A program made the position numbers and the translations under genes. Positions 16,640-25,584 of a DNA stretch of 64,000 bases are shown here, piece by piece. Numbering within the stretch: position 1 is the stretch's first letter; each line of letters begins with the position of its first letter. The stretch is taken from assembly GCA_965262565.1 (NCBI GenBank), contig CBDHFQ010000029.1, positions 372,001-436,000 of the forward strand, written 5' to 3'. The notes beneath the pieces were generated by a model that was given only the letters and a program-made list of their open reading frames with translations, searched no databases and had not been told where the DNA came from. The stretch comes from CBDHFQ01 sp965262565 (GTDB lineage: Bacteria; Bacteroidota; Bacteroidia; J057).

Positions 16640-18367
16640 ATGCCAACTTTCAATATTGACGGCAAAGATATCGAATTTGACGGAAAACATTACCTTCTTC
16701 AATTTGCCATCGACAATGGAATCGAGATCCCCTACTTTTGTTATCACCCTGCGATGAGTATTCCTACGAATTGTCGAATGTGTCTTGTTGAGGTGGGCTT
16801 TCATGAAAAAGATAGGCAAACAGGAGAATTCAAATACGATGATGAGGGAAATCCTTCTATCAGATGGGGACGCAAACCATCTACTGCATGTAATACGCCA
16901 GTAGTGCCTGGAATGTTTGTTAAAACACATCGTTCTTCAGACCAAATAGGAGATGCTCAGAAAGGAGTATTAGAATATATGCTGATCAATCACCCTCTTG
17001 ATTGCCCTATTTGTGATCAGGCTGGTGAATGCCCCTTACAAATTTGGACCTATAAATATGGACCGGAAGGTTCCCGATTTGAAGCGATCAAAGGGCATAA
17101 AAGAAAAAGAGTCGAACTAGGGCCGCAGGTAATGCTGGATGAAGAAAGATGCATCAACTGTACCCGATGTACGAGATTTACCTCAGAAATATCCGAATCG
17201 CATCAGCTGACCATTATTGGTAGAGGAGAAAAAAATTATCCCGGAACTCCACCCGGAGTAACTTTTGATGATCCTTATTCCATGAATGTGATTGACTTAT
17301 GCCCGGTAGGTGCATTAACCAGTCGCCAACATCGTTTTAATGCTCGTGTATGGGAAATGTCCTATTGTCCTTCTATAGATATGAATGATAGCACTGGAAC
17401 TAATATCTATATTTGGTTAAGGGACAATAAAGTAATGCGGATTACTCCAAAAACTAATATGGAGGTAAATGATCACTGGATTCCTGATGCTCATAGATTG
17501 AATACTCAACGCTATAATGATCATAGAATTTCTGGGGTAAAAATTAAAGGAGATTTTCCTATTCAATTTGATGATGGCTTGAAAAAAGCAGCAACCATTC
17601 TGGAAGCCCATAAAGGAAAAATCCTCTTTTTAGGTTCTGCATATGCTTCCCTGGAAAGTAACTTTGCCCTTAAACAATTTGCAAACAGCCTGGAATCTAC
17701 ACAAATCTACTACGTTTCACACATAGAAGAAGGGGCTGGAGATGATTGGTTAATTCAAGACGATCGAACACCTAATGCGAAGGGATGTGAATGGTTAGGA
17801 TTCCAGGCCTTAACAGTGGATGAAGCGAAGGAAAAAATGAGTTCTGGAGAATTTAGTGGGTTATATAGTTTAGAAAATGATTATTTGTTTGGCCAATGTA
17901 CAAATGAGTTAGCCAATATAGCGACGGTAGTTCATGCCACCCAGTGGAAAGAAGTATTCGAGCAGGTGGACATTTTGTTACCGGCTGCTACTTCTATAGA
18001 AGCGGAAGGTGTTTACATAAATTACAAAGAACTTCCACAGATGACCGTCATGGCAAAACAAATTAAGCAGATGAGTTCAGATATGTGGATGCGATTACCC
18101 AAAGGACGTCTGGATAAAGCGGCAGTGGCCGTGGATCGGTGGAGAAATCTGGATAATATTTTTGATGTGTTGCCGAGTTGGTTGTTAATCGCGAAGATTG
18201 CTGACGAAATGGGAATAGACATGCCTTATAAATTGCACAAAGATATTTTTCCCCTATTGCAGACAAAATTTAGCCAACTGCAGGGGCTTAAATTTTCCTA
18301 CAAGCCACCGAAGGAAGCTTTCAAGTATACTCAGCTGGAATTTGCTTCGAGATGGGGCGCCAGATAA
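16640..18367 (+). CDS. nuoG: NADH-quinone oxidoreductase subunit G (NuoG-like)
   Basis: 575 residues from the ATG at 16640; a longer upstream open frame lacks homology and overlaps the promoter. Residues 1-100 are a plant-type 2Fe-2S domain with Cys34, Cys45, Cys48 and Cys84. Next come the His/Cys 4Fe-4S site (HPLDCPICDQAGECPL) and a CINCTRC ... CPVGAL 4Fe-4S pair. The remainder is a reduced molybdopterin-oxidoreductase-like domain without the N7 CxxCxxxC set (only SYCPS remains). Known role: electron transfer from NuoF to the quinone site in complex I. Odd: no other nuo gene is adjacent; it sits between a glycosyltransferase and isocitrate dehydrogenase. It could be a complex I subunit encoded apart, or a partner of another NAD-linked dehydrogenase. 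Confidence 0.85.
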   Translation: MPTFNIDGKDIEFDGKHYLLQFAIDNGIEIPYFCYHPAMSIPTNCRMCLVEVGFHEKDRQTGEFKYDDEGNPSIRWGRKPSTACNTPVVPGMFVKTHRSSDQIGDAQKGVLEYMLINHPLDCPICDQAGECPLQIWTYKYGPEGSRFEAIKGHKRKRVELGPQVMLDEERCINCTRCTRFTSEISESHQLTIIGRGEKNYPGTPPGVTFDDPYSMNVIDLCPVGALTSRQHRFNARVWEMSYCPSIDMNDSTGTNIYIWLRDNKVMRITPKTNMEVNDHWIPDAHRLNTQRYNDHRISGVKIKGDFPIQFDDGLKKAATILEAHKGKILFLGSAYASLESNFALKQFANSLESTQIYYVSHIEEGAGDDWLIQDDRTPNAKGCEWLGFQALTVDEAKEKMSSGEFSGLYSLENDYLFGQCTNELANIATVVHATQWKEVFEQVDILLPAATSIEAEGVYINYKELPQMTVMAKQIKQMSSDMWMRLPKGRLDKAAVAVDRWRNLDNIFDVLPSWLLIAKIADEMGIDMPYKLHKDIFPLLQTKFSQLQGLKFSYKPPKEAFKYTQLEFASRWGAR

Positions 18368-18390
18368 TAATGAAGAGATAAAAACATACA

Positions 18391-18427
18391 AAAAGAGGAT
18401 GGCTCGTCAGAACCTATCCTCTTTTTT
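18391..18427. terminator. Bidirectional terminator between nuoG and icd
   Basis: AGAGGAT (18394-18400) pairs with ATCCTCT (18416-18422), extended by AAA/TTT, with an inner GG/CC pair. T-run on the right and A-run on the left, so it can end both converging transcripts. It carries the recurring AGAGGAT stem. Confidence 0.8.
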
Positions 18428-18445
18428 ATTATATATAAGAAGGCA

Positions 18446-19795
18446 TTAGGAAGTAGGCTCAGCTACTTGCATATTTTTGATAATTTCATCCCCAAATTCA
18501 GAGGTTTTTAACTTAGTAGCCCCTTCCATTAATCGGTGGAAGTCATACGTTACTCTTTTATTAGCGATCGATCTTTCGATACCATTAATAATCAAATCGG
18601 CTGCTTCCTGCCACCCTAAATGTTCCAGCATTAACACTCCACTCAAAATGACGGAACTAGGATTAACCATATCTTTATTCGCATATTTTGGTGCAGTACC
18701 ATGTGTCGCTTCAAATAAAGCATGACCAGTAGCATAATTAATATTTGCCCCTGGCGCAATTCCGATACCTCCAACCTGAGCAGCCAAAGCATCTGACAAA
18801 TAATCTCCATTTAAATTTAAGGTAGCGATGACATCAAATTCTTTAGGTCTGGTCAGAACTTGTTGAAGAGCAATGTCAGCAATAGCATCTTTAACCAAAA
18901 TTTTACCCGCTTTAAGTGCGGCATCCTGTTCAGCATTTGCCGCATCCTTATCTTTTTCTGCAGCAGTTCTATCGTATTGTGCCCAAGTGTAGGTTTGATC
19001 CCCAAATTCACGCTCAGCTAATTCATACCCCCAATCTCGGAAAGATCCTTCCGTAAACTTCATGATATTACCTTTGTGCACAAGCGTTACGGATTTACGA
19101 TGATGGTCAATAGCATATTGAATAGCGGATCTAACCAATCTTTCTGTTCCGTGTCTTGATACAGGCTTTATCCCTAATCCCACTTCGATGTCCTGATGAG
19201 AAGGGGAAGATTGAAGTTCATTCTCCGCATCTACTTTTTCTTTCGTACCAAATCTGATTTTGGCAAAATCTTCAGGAAATTCGCTTTGTAGAAAAGCCAA
19301 TAACTTTCTCGCTTTATCACTTCCTCCTTTTGCTTCTATACCAGCATAAATATCTTCCGTATTCTCTCTGAAAATGACCATATCTACAAATTCAGGAGAT
19401 CTTACCGGAGATGGAGTGCCATCAAAATACCTTACAGGTCGAAGGCAGGTAAATAAGTCGAGTTTTTGACGAAGAGCTACATTAAGAGATCTGATTCCAC
19501 CACCAACTGGAGTCGTTAATGGTCCTTTAATGGCTACCAAATATTCTCGAATAGCGTCCACCGTAGCTTGAGGTAACCATTCCCCCGTTTCATTAAATGC
19601 TTTTTCTCCCGCTAATACCTCTTTCCACTCGATATTCCGCTTTCCGCCATACGCCTTTTCCACAGCCGCATCAAATACCCTAACTGATGCATGCCAAATA
19701 TCTGGCCCTGTTCCATCACCTATAATAAAAGGAATGATAGGCTGAGCTGGAACATGTAATTGTCCTTGTTGCAAAGTAATTTTATCTCCTGCCAT
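18446..19795 (-). CDS. icd: NADP-dependent isocitrate dehydrogenase
   Basis: 449 residues, close to the usual length of the homodimeric E. coli type. Visible landmarks: IPFIIGDGTGPDIW at the N-terminus, KGPLTTPVGGGIRSLNV with the phospho-regulatory/substrate Ser, LRPVRYFDGTPSP, FRENTEDIYAGIE, LVHKGNIMKFTEG with the catalytic Lys, NLNGDYLSDALAAQVGG with metal-binding Asp residues, and ATHGTAPKYA, where Lys-Tyr marks NADP rather than NAD preference. Reaction: oxidative decarboxylation of isocitrate to 2-oxoglutarate in the TCA cycle. Monocistronic, with its own promoter and a shared terminator with nuoG. Confidence 0.96.
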   Translation of the reverse strand: MAGDKITLQQGQLHVPAQPIIPFIIGDGTGPDIWHASVRVFDAAVEKAYGGKRNIEWKEVLAGEKAFNETGEWLPQATVDAIREYLVAIKGPLTTPVGGGIRSLNVALRQKLDLFTCLRPVRYFDGTPSPVRSPEFVDMVIFRENTEDIYAGIEAKGGSDKARKLLAFLQSEFPEDFAKIRFGTKEKVDAENELQSSPSHQDIEVGLGIKPVSRHGTERLVRSAIQYAIDHHRKSVTLVHKGNIMKFTEGSFRDWGYELAEREFGDQTYTWAQYDRTAAEKDKDAANAEQDAALKAGKILVKDAIADIALQQVLTRPKEFDVIATLNLNGDYLSDALAAQVGGIGIAPGANINYATGHALFEATHGTAPKYANKDMVNPSSVILSGVLMLEHLGWQEAADLIINGIERSIANKRVTYDFHRLMEGATKLKTSEFGDEIIKNMQVAEPTS

Positions 19796-19841
19796 AGTAG
19801 TGTTAGTATAGTTGGATGATGATAAATTCTGTTTTCACCTC

Positions 19842-19874
19842 CAAAACTAGTTAATTTAGTGATAAAAATACCAA
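19842..19874 (-). promoter_or_regulatory. Promoter of icd
   Basis: On the minus strand TAGTTTTG (complement of 19842-19849) matches TAnnTTTG, and TTGG (19871-19874) lies 21 bp upstream as a -33 box. The leader is about 40 bp. Confidence 0.5.
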
Positions 19875-19892
19875 TGCTTCCAAATTTTCGCC

Positions 19893-22124
19893 TTAAGCAA
19901 CCTCCAAATTGTTGTTTGTTATCTCTAAGTGCTTCTGAATAAAGAATTCTACCCAGAAAGTGGTTCCTTTACCCAACGTACTTTCACACCACACTTTTCC
20001 ATCCATAGCTTCCACATACTTCTTCACAATAGAAAGACCTAGTCCACTTGAACTTTCTCCATCTGTAGGTCTTGCACTTAATTTTTGATACTTACCAAAC
20101 AGCTTTTTCATATCCCCAGGACTTATTCCAGGTCCTTCATCTCGAATGCCAATTTTTAATTTCTGTTTATCTGTTTCAATGATATCCACATAAATATTTC
20201 GCTCTTTGGGGGAGAACTTAAGTGCGTTTGAAATAAGATTATCAAATACCTGGCGGGTATATTCCTGATCCACTTTGATTTGAAAATGATGGCTCAGTTC
20301 AGGGAAATGAAGCTGAATAGACTTCTTTTTAGCTCTGAGTTCATATTCATTCACCGTCTCCTTTAGTAAATCAATAATATTTATTTCCTCTATATTGAGA
20401 TTCAATGTAGCAGATTCTACTGCTTTCACATCCAAAATTCGGTGAATCATATTGGTTAAGCGATCTGCCGAACCCTCAATCATAGAAATAAACTTCTGCT
20501 GCGTAGGACTGAGGTTTTCTTTTTCCTGTTGGATAATACCCACTAGCCCTTTAATCTGACTGAGTGGATTCTTAAGATCATGCGCGACTACTCCCATCAA
20601 ATGATTCTTCTCTTCATTCAGATCTTTGAGTCGGTGATTCTTTTCTTCCAATTCCAGATTCTGTCGTTCTATAAATTCTTTCTGACGAGAGATTTGTTCA
20701 TTTCTGGCAGATAATTGGGTATTATGTCGCTTTTTGTTGAGGAAATTTCGATAGATCAATAAGGAAAGGCCTGCAATCGAAAGAGCAACGATCAATAACA
20801 CATATATTTTTAATTGGTTTCGTTTTAATCTTTCCTCACTCAGCATTTGGAGATTGGTTAAGTTGGCGATTTCTCGTTCCTGCTCTTCAAACTCATACAA
20901 TGTACTTAATCTACTTATCGCCTGAGCTTTTTCCTGATTATACATTTCATAAGTAACTTTTGCATGCTTTTCTCGATAGGTATATGCATTTTCGTAATCT
21001 CCCACCTCGGAATAAGCGATGGAAATTTGTTCGTAGGCGTCTCTTCTCTTGCTGAGATTGTTAGATTCCTCTGCTAACCTGATGGCCTTGGTTAGAATAG
21101 TGATAGCCAGATATGGCTTATTTAATTTTATATATATTTTACCGATATGGTTGTAGGAATCTATTTTTCCCACCTTATCGTTGATCTGTTGACTAATGAT
21201 TAAGCTTTCCTCAAACTTGCCTAGTGCTTCCTTAAATAAATCTTGTTCCAAATAGCTACCCCCAAGATTTCTCAAGGTTTCAGCTTTCCCTATTTTGTCA
21301 TTCAGACTATCAAATAGGATAAGGCTGGCGTGATAGTTTTCAAAAGCTTCTTCTACATGTCCCAACCTGGCCTTCGCCTGACCGATGCTGTTACGTGTAT
21401 AAGCAAGCCCTCTGATATCATTTTGAGATTCGAAAAGAGAGAATGCGTTAGAGTAGTTTTCCAGGGCAGCTTCATAATCTTGCATCTCACTGTACACATT
21501 TCCGATGTTAGTGTAGGACTCCGTCAGCTGAGTTTCTTCTGCATGATCTTTTGAGATATGAAGTGCTTCAGAATAATACTCCAGCGATTTTTCGTATATG
21601 CCCGTTTCCTCATACAACACACCTAAGTTGTTGTAGGCAATTTGCATTCCCTTAATATCGTTGGTTTCTAACCTGATTTTTAACGCCTTTAAATAATATT
21701 CACTGGCTTGGCCGTACTCACCTACACTGTGGTAACTTAATCCCAGATTATTGTAAACATCTGCTTCTCCATCTTTATCGTTACAAAGTTTGAAGTACTT
21801 TAGGGCAGTATCTAAATATAATTGGCAGGTCTCCAACTCACTTTGATACCACTTAATAACAGCCAGCGTCTTATAAGCTTTACCGAGACCTCTCGTGTAA
21901 TCTAGTTCTTTGGCTAAAATAATGGCTCTGTTGACTTCTGTTAATGCTTCTTCAGGTGAGTTATTCTTGAGTTCCCAGGAGAGCTTGGTGAGTATATCTA
22001 CTTTTTGCGTATCAAAATTTGCCTTTAATAAGGAATATTTTAGACTATCGATGAGACTATCTTGCCCAATGAGAGAGGGTAGGGAACTGATTAACAGCAT
22101 CGACAAGAGCAAATAGTGTTTCAT
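19893..22124 (-). CDS. TPR-containing membrane histidine kinase
   Basis: 743 residues. Signal peptide (MKHYLLLSMLLISSLPS), a periplasmic array of about eight tetratricopeptide repeats (each with YNNLG.../A..YY..AL patterns) up to about residue 400, one membrane helix (KIYVLLIVALSIAGLSLLIY), and a coiled coil. The kinase core follows: H-box VVAHDLKNPLSQIKG with the phospho-His, N-box DNLISNALKF, G1 IRDEGPGIS and G2 SSGLGLSIVKKYVEAM. No receiver domain is fused and no response regulator lies beside it. The periplasmic TPR array should sense a protein or envelope state; the signal is unknown. This architecture is common in Bacteroidota. Confidence 0.93.
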   Translation of the reverse strand: MKHYLLLSMLLISSLPSLIGQDSLIDSLKYSLLKANFDTQKVDILTKLSWELKNNSPEEALTEVNRAIILAKELDYTRGLGKAYKTLAVIKWYQSELETCQLYLDTALKYFKLCNDKDGEADVYNNLGLSYHSVGEYGQASEYYLKALKIRLETNDIKGMQIAYNNLGVLYEETGIYEKSLEYYSEALHISKDHAEETQLTESYTNIGNVYSEMQDYEAALENYSNAFSLFESQNDIRGLAYTRNSIGQAKARLGHVEEAFENYHASLILFDSLNDKIGKAETLRNLGGSYLEQDLFKEALGKFEESLIISQQINDKVGKIDSYNHIGKIYIKLNKPYLAITILTKAIRLAEESNNLSKRRDAYEQISIAYSEVGDYENAYTYREKHAKVTYEMYNQEKAQAISRLSTLYEFEEQEREIANLTNLQMLSEERLKRNQLKIYVLLIVALSIAGLSLLIYRNFLNKKRHNTQLSARNEQISRQKEFIERQNLELEEKNHRLKDLNEEKNHLMGVVAHDLKNPLSQIKGLVGIIQQEKENLSPTQQKFISMIEGSADRLTNMIHRILDVKAVESATLNLNIEEINIIDLLKETVNEYELRAKKKSIQLHFPELSHHFQIKVDQEYTRQVFDNLISNALKFSPKERNIYVDIIETDKQKLKIGIRDEGPGISPGDMKKLFGKYQKLSARPTDGESSSGLGLSIVKKYVEAMDGKVWCESTLGKGTTFWVEFFIQKHLEITNNNLEVA

Positions 22125-22467
22125 AGCGGTAACAAAAATAGATATAACAATAATGATGGGTGAAGAAGTTTCAGATAAAATGTTCTATGATTGAAAAATA
22201 TTAAACTTGAATGCCTTATAAAAGTTCAATTATTGTATATTCTAACAAATGGTATTTAGTAGTGAGGAATTCCAATGCTTTTTTCTGAACTACATGGCTT
22301 TCTAGTGCTGACAAAAAGATATATTTCTTTCAGTAAAAAGTTCTATAAATAGATTAAAGGATAAGACTTAAAAAAAGAGGATAGTTTAATATCAACTATC
22401 CTCTACCAATGAATGGCTATTAGTTAATGTTGTGAGCCCTAAATAACATCTAATTATTCTTATCCCA
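22125..22467. other. Intergenic region between the kinase and the first subtilase gene
   Basis: Holds the upstream region of the kinase (a CAAAAATA box, read TATTTTTG on the minus strand, at 22133-22140, only 8 bp before the start codon and therefore doubtful) and the terminator of the subtilase at 22369-22404. Nothing else is evident. Confidence 0.5.
22369..22404 (-). terminator. Terminator of the first subtilase gene
   Basis: Perfect 11-bp stem AGAGGATAGTT (22376-22386) with AACTATCCTCT (22394-22404), 7-base loop, and an A-run on the left that is a T-run on the minus strand. Carries the recurring AGAGGAT stem. Confidence 0.85.
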
Positions 22468-23799
22468 CTATTTCTTTTTCTTCTCTTTTGATATTTTTGC
22501 CTTTGGCTTTTCTCCAGTGGGGGTATTCACAAATTCAGATAAATCGAGAACTTCATTATCCTTTTTAATTAATAACATCCCTCCTAATATAGGCGCTGCC
22601 ATAGAGGTGCCAGACATAATTGCATATTGATTATTTAAATATGTAGAGTATATTCCCGTTCCAGGTGCCAACAGATAATTTTGGTTACTTCCAAAGTTAG
22701 AGAAGGAAGCAAATTCTCCTGTTTGGTCAGTAGCACCCACGATAAAAATACCCGACACATTTAAATTACATGGAGAGTAATTCATAATATCTTCATAATA
22801 ATTTCCTGCGGAAACAGTTACTATACCACCTGCATCAACAATTAGCTCAGTGTATACATCCACTTCATGAGAATCTTCAGTGGAAAGACTGATGTTTACC
22901 AGATCTCCAGGCGTAATGTTGTTAGCGACGTAAATCAGTGCCTGAATCAGGTCAAATTTAGTTCCAAATCCATAACCATCTAATACCCTTACAGACACTA
23001 ATTCTATTCCGGAAGCTACTCCTGTAATTCCTTTTTTATCATCCTTGGCACCAATAATTCCGGCTACATGTGTCCCATGACCAAGCTCATCTTCTGCTGT
23101 AAATGTCCTTCTGGCGAAAGTACGGCTGAGAGAAACATTTACGTTTAAATCATCATGATCTAAGTCTATTCCGGAATCAATGATCCAGGCTTTTTTGCTA
23201 CTATTCTTCATGTCTTTCGACCCCCCAATTTCTTTTAAAAAATCCTTTGATTCTTTTTTCATTGTTTTGTCATCGGCAGGAACTAAGATGGATTTAAACT
23301 CTGCGTCAAGGTAATTATGGGCCGAAACCTCATCACCCAAGCTCATAGAAATGATAGTATTAGGCTCGATCAAGGTCACACGACTATCTCTCGCTAGTCT
23401 GTTGGTTTCTTCTAAAGAAACATTTTTAAGAAAAAATCCAGCCTGCTTTGTTGAAGCCAAAACACCTTCAACATCCGCATCTCTAATTCTGGCATCCTTA
23501 ACTAACGCTTGAGAAAAAGTTGTAATATCTTTTTCACGTTCAATTTCGCTTCTACTGCTCATGGCTCTTTGCACTTCCCTCGTTTCGGGATTTAACATGA
23601 CGATGTATTCCCCTTCAATGATTTCTCCAGCTTGCTGTTTAATCACCACGCCGGTAGTTGAAATTTCAGTAGACTCGTGGAATGCATTAAATTCATTGAA
23701 AGTCTCATCCTGACAAGCTGTAGCAAGTATAGCCGTGGACAGTAGTAAGGTTAGAAGCTTTAGGGGTTGTTTAGATAACAATTGTTTAAAATTATTCAT
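22468..23799 (-). CDS. Subtilisin-like serine protease lipoprotein (S8), downstream paralog
   Basis: 443 residues. The lipoprotein leader ends LATAC with Cys29 as the lipid site. An I9-type propeptide region contains EGEYIVMLNPET. Catalytic triad: Asp in AWIIDSGIDLDHDD, His in GHGTHVAGIIGA, Ser in SGTSMAAPI; the oxyanion Asn is in VSAGNYYED. The C-terminus is a Lys-rich tail (KAKISKEKKKK) with no T9SS domain. Expected role: an extracytoplasmic protease tethered to a membrane by lipid, autoactivated by propeptide removal. It is a close paralog of the protein encoded at 24280-25584: same length, same domain order, with long identical stretches such as KKESKDFLKEIGG / KKESKEFLKEIGG. The promoter region is duplicated too. 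Confidence 0.93.
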   Translation of the reverse strand: MNNFKQLLSKQPLKLLTLLLSTAILATACQDETFNEFNAFHESTEISTTGVVIKQQAGEIIEGEYIVMLNPETREVQRAMSSRSEIEREKDITTFSQALVKDARIRDADVEGVLASTKQAGFFLKNVSLEETNRLARDSRVTLIEPNTIISMSLGDEVSAHNYLDAEFKSILVPADDKTMKKESKDFLKEIGGSKDMKNSSKKAWIIDSGIDLDHDDLNVNVSLSRTFARRTFTAEDELGHGTHVAGIIGAKDDKKGITGVASGIELVSVRVLDGYGFGTKFDLIQALIYVANNITPGDLVNISLSTEDSHEVDVYTELIVDAGGIVTVSAGNYYEDIMNYSPCNLNVSGIFIVGATDQTGEFASFSNFGSNQNYLLAPGTGIYSTYLNNQYAIMSGTSMAAPILGGMLLIKKDNEVLDLSEFVNTPTGEKPKAKISKEKKKK

Positions 23800-23840
23800 T
23801 AGCTATTCATCGCTAAATGATGTTCAGTTAATCATTCAAT

Positions 23841-23889
23841 CAAATATATCATTATAATCATCATTTGTATAATTCATTGATTGTATAAT
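23841..23889 (-). promoter_or_regulatory. Promoter and repeated operator-like boxes of the downstream subtilase
   Basis: On the minus strand a TATATTTG -7 box (complement of 23841-23848) is preceded by two copies of ATTATACA (complements of 23866-23873 and 23882-23889) whose starts are exactly 16 bp apart. The nearer copy lies where a -33 box would be, suggesting activator dependence or an alternative factor. The same arrangement precedes the paralog. Confidence 0.55.
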
Positions 23890-24138
23890 ATAACTATTGG
23901 TATTATGGGGATTTTTCATAAAAAAAACTCAAAATTTTCTTATTGAGAGTTTTGATATTTGCGCGAATAGGAAATTTTTATGATTGAACGGTAGATGTAG
24001 ATTGATAAACTGTAATCTGTTGTGATGTTGATCAAATGATGACTTATAATTTACTTAACTATTCCTTTTATTTATTACACAAGCTATTCATGAAGGCTCA
24101 ATAAATTTTTTGTTCGTACTGATTAGTATAATGTGAAG

Positions 24139-24163
24139 TCAAATAAGGCCAGGCCCTATTTGA
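24139..24163. repeat. Near-perfect 25-bp palindrome
   Basis: TCAAATA (24139-24145) pairs with TATTTGA (24157-24163) and GGCC with GGCC around a central A, with one A/C mismatch at 24146/24156. The single-base centre makes it more like a protein-binding site or cruciform than a terminator. No T-run of note follows on either strand. Confidence 0.6.
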
Positions 24164-24198
24164 TTCATTCGAAAGCGTTTTTTCATTTATATTAATCA

Positions 24199-24228
24199 TA
24201 AAAAAGAGGATGATACACATCATCCTCT
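24199..24228 (-). terminator. Terminator of the upstream subtilase gene
   Basis: Perfect 10-bp stem AGAGGATGAT (24205-24214) with ATCATCCTCT (24219-24228), 4-base loop, and an A-run on the left giving a T-run on the minus strand. Carries the recurring AGAGGAT stem. Confidence 0.85.
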
Positions 24229-24279
24229 CATACCTATGCCTATCTTACTTGATAGCTTGAACTAAGGTAGGTTCTTATA

Positions 24280-25584
24280 CTATTTGCGCTTTAACTTGCT
24301 TTTGGGGCCTGAAGGAGTGGAAATTAGTTCTGAATAATCAAGATTGGCTGCCTTATCTATGAGTAAGATACCCGCAACTATAGGGGCTGCCATTGAGGTA
24401 CCCGATAATACAGCATACTGATTATCTTTGAAGGTGGAATAAATTCCAGTACCTCGTGCTAAGTAAAATCTGCTATAGCTACCATAATTAGAATAAGAAG
24501 CAAACTGATTATTCTCATCGAGTGCGCCTACAACGTAAATATTTGATTCTTTGACTCTTGCAGGAGAATAGTTGTTGATGTTTTCTCCGTAATTTCCTGC
24601 GGCTACAGTCAGTATACCTTCCTCTGCGATATCTTCAGCTTCTTCATCAACTGATTCTGATACACCTGTAGATAAACTGATATTAACCACATCACCATTT
24701 CCCAGTTTATTTTTTACATATTCAACAGCTTGAACCAAATTATATTTAGTTCCATACCCTTCTGAATCGAGTACCTTAATAGCAACCAACTCAATTCCTG
24801 CAGCTACTCCAGTGATTCCTTTTCCATTGTTTTTCGCACCAATAATCCCTGCTACATGAGTTCCATGACCAAATCCATCATCTGGAGAACTTTCATTATC
24901 AACAAAACTTCTGCTTAAGGTGGTATTTACATTAAGATCCTCGTGGTCCAGATCAATACCAGAATCTATAATCCATGCTCTTTTAGAACTATTCTTCATG
25001 TTCTTCCATCCACCTATTTCTTTTAGAAATTCCTTCGATTCCTTTTTTAACGTTTTGTCATCCGCTGGAACTAGAATGGACCTAAAGGTTGGATCAAGAA
25101 TGCTTTGCTCTGAAAGTTGATTCCCCAAACTCATAGCGATGACAGTATTAGGCTCTATAGTAGAGACACGCTCATCTCTACCGAATTTTATGACAATATC
25201 TTCAGAAACATCCGTTAGTAATAAGCCTGGATGCTTTTGTGAGACCAGTACACTTTTAATTTGTTCTTCCTTTAATCTGAAATCCTTAATCATTTCATGG
25301 GAAAAAGCTGTTAAATCTTTTTTTCTTTCAATTTCGCTTCGGCTGCTCACAGATCGTTTTACCTCACCTGACTCAGCATTGAGCATCACGATATACTCAC
25401 CTTCGATAATGTCTCCATGTTGTTGCACAACCACTACTCCAGTAGTAGAAACTTCTGATTCATGTTGTATAGAGTTAAATTCTTGAAATGAATCATCTTG
25501 ACAAGAAGTAAAAGTGATAAGAGGTACGCATAAAGAAAGAAGCTTTAGGGGAGTTCTTGATAGTGCAAATTTAAAAATATCCAT
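24280..25584 (-). CDS. Subtilisin-like serine protease lipoprotein (S8), upstream paralog
   Basis: 434 residues. The lipoprotein leader ends ITFTSC with Cys28 lipidated. I9-like propeptide EGEYIVMLNAES. Triad: Asp in AWIIDSGIDLDHED, His in GHGTHVAGIIGAKNNGK, Ser in SGTSMAAPI, with Asn in VAAGNYGEN. It ends in a short basic tail (KSKLKRK). Aligned by eye with the 22468-23799 product, well over half the residues are identical, and both mature N-termini share the pattern CQD-(E/D)-(T/S)-F followed later by VSTTGVV/ISTTGVV. It is a separate transcription unit with its own promoter and terminator, so the pair is a tandem duplication, not an operon. Confidence 0.93.
   Translation of the reverse strand: MDIFKFALSRTPLKLLSLCVPLITFTSCQDDSFQEFNSIQHESEVSTTGVVVVQQHGDIIEGEYIVMLNAESGEVKRSVSSRSEIERKKDLTAFSHEMIKDFRLKEEQIKSVLVSQKHPGLLLTDVSEDIVIKFGRDERVSTIEPNTVIAMSLGNQLSEQSILDPTFRSILVPADDKTLKKESKEFLKEIGGWKNMKNSSKRAWIIDSGIDLDHEDLNVNTTLSRSFVDNESSPDDGFGHGTHVAGIIGAKNNGKGITGVAAGIELVAIKVLDSEGYGTKYNLVQAVEYVKNKLGNGDVVNISLSTGVSESVDEEAEDIAEEGILTVAAGNYGENINNYSPARVKESNIYVVGALDENNQFASYSNYGSYSRFYLARGTGIYSTFKDNQYAVLSGTSMAAPIVAGILLIDKAANLDYSELISTPSGPKSKLKRK

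Larger units (their letters stand above)
23800..24279. other. Intergenic region between the two subtilase genes
   Basis: From right to left on the minus strand it holds the terminator of the upstream subtilase (24199-24228), a near-perfect 25-bp palindrome (24139-24163), a stretch resembling the other subtilase's upstream DNA (GAATAGGAAATTTTTA around 23965-23980), and the promoter with two ATTATACA repeats (23841-23889). Confidence 0.6.

Noticed and set aside
22133..22140. Promoter box of the TPR kinase
   Set aside because: TATTTTTG on the minus strand lies only 8 bp before the start codon and no -33 box fits, so it would require a leaderless message.
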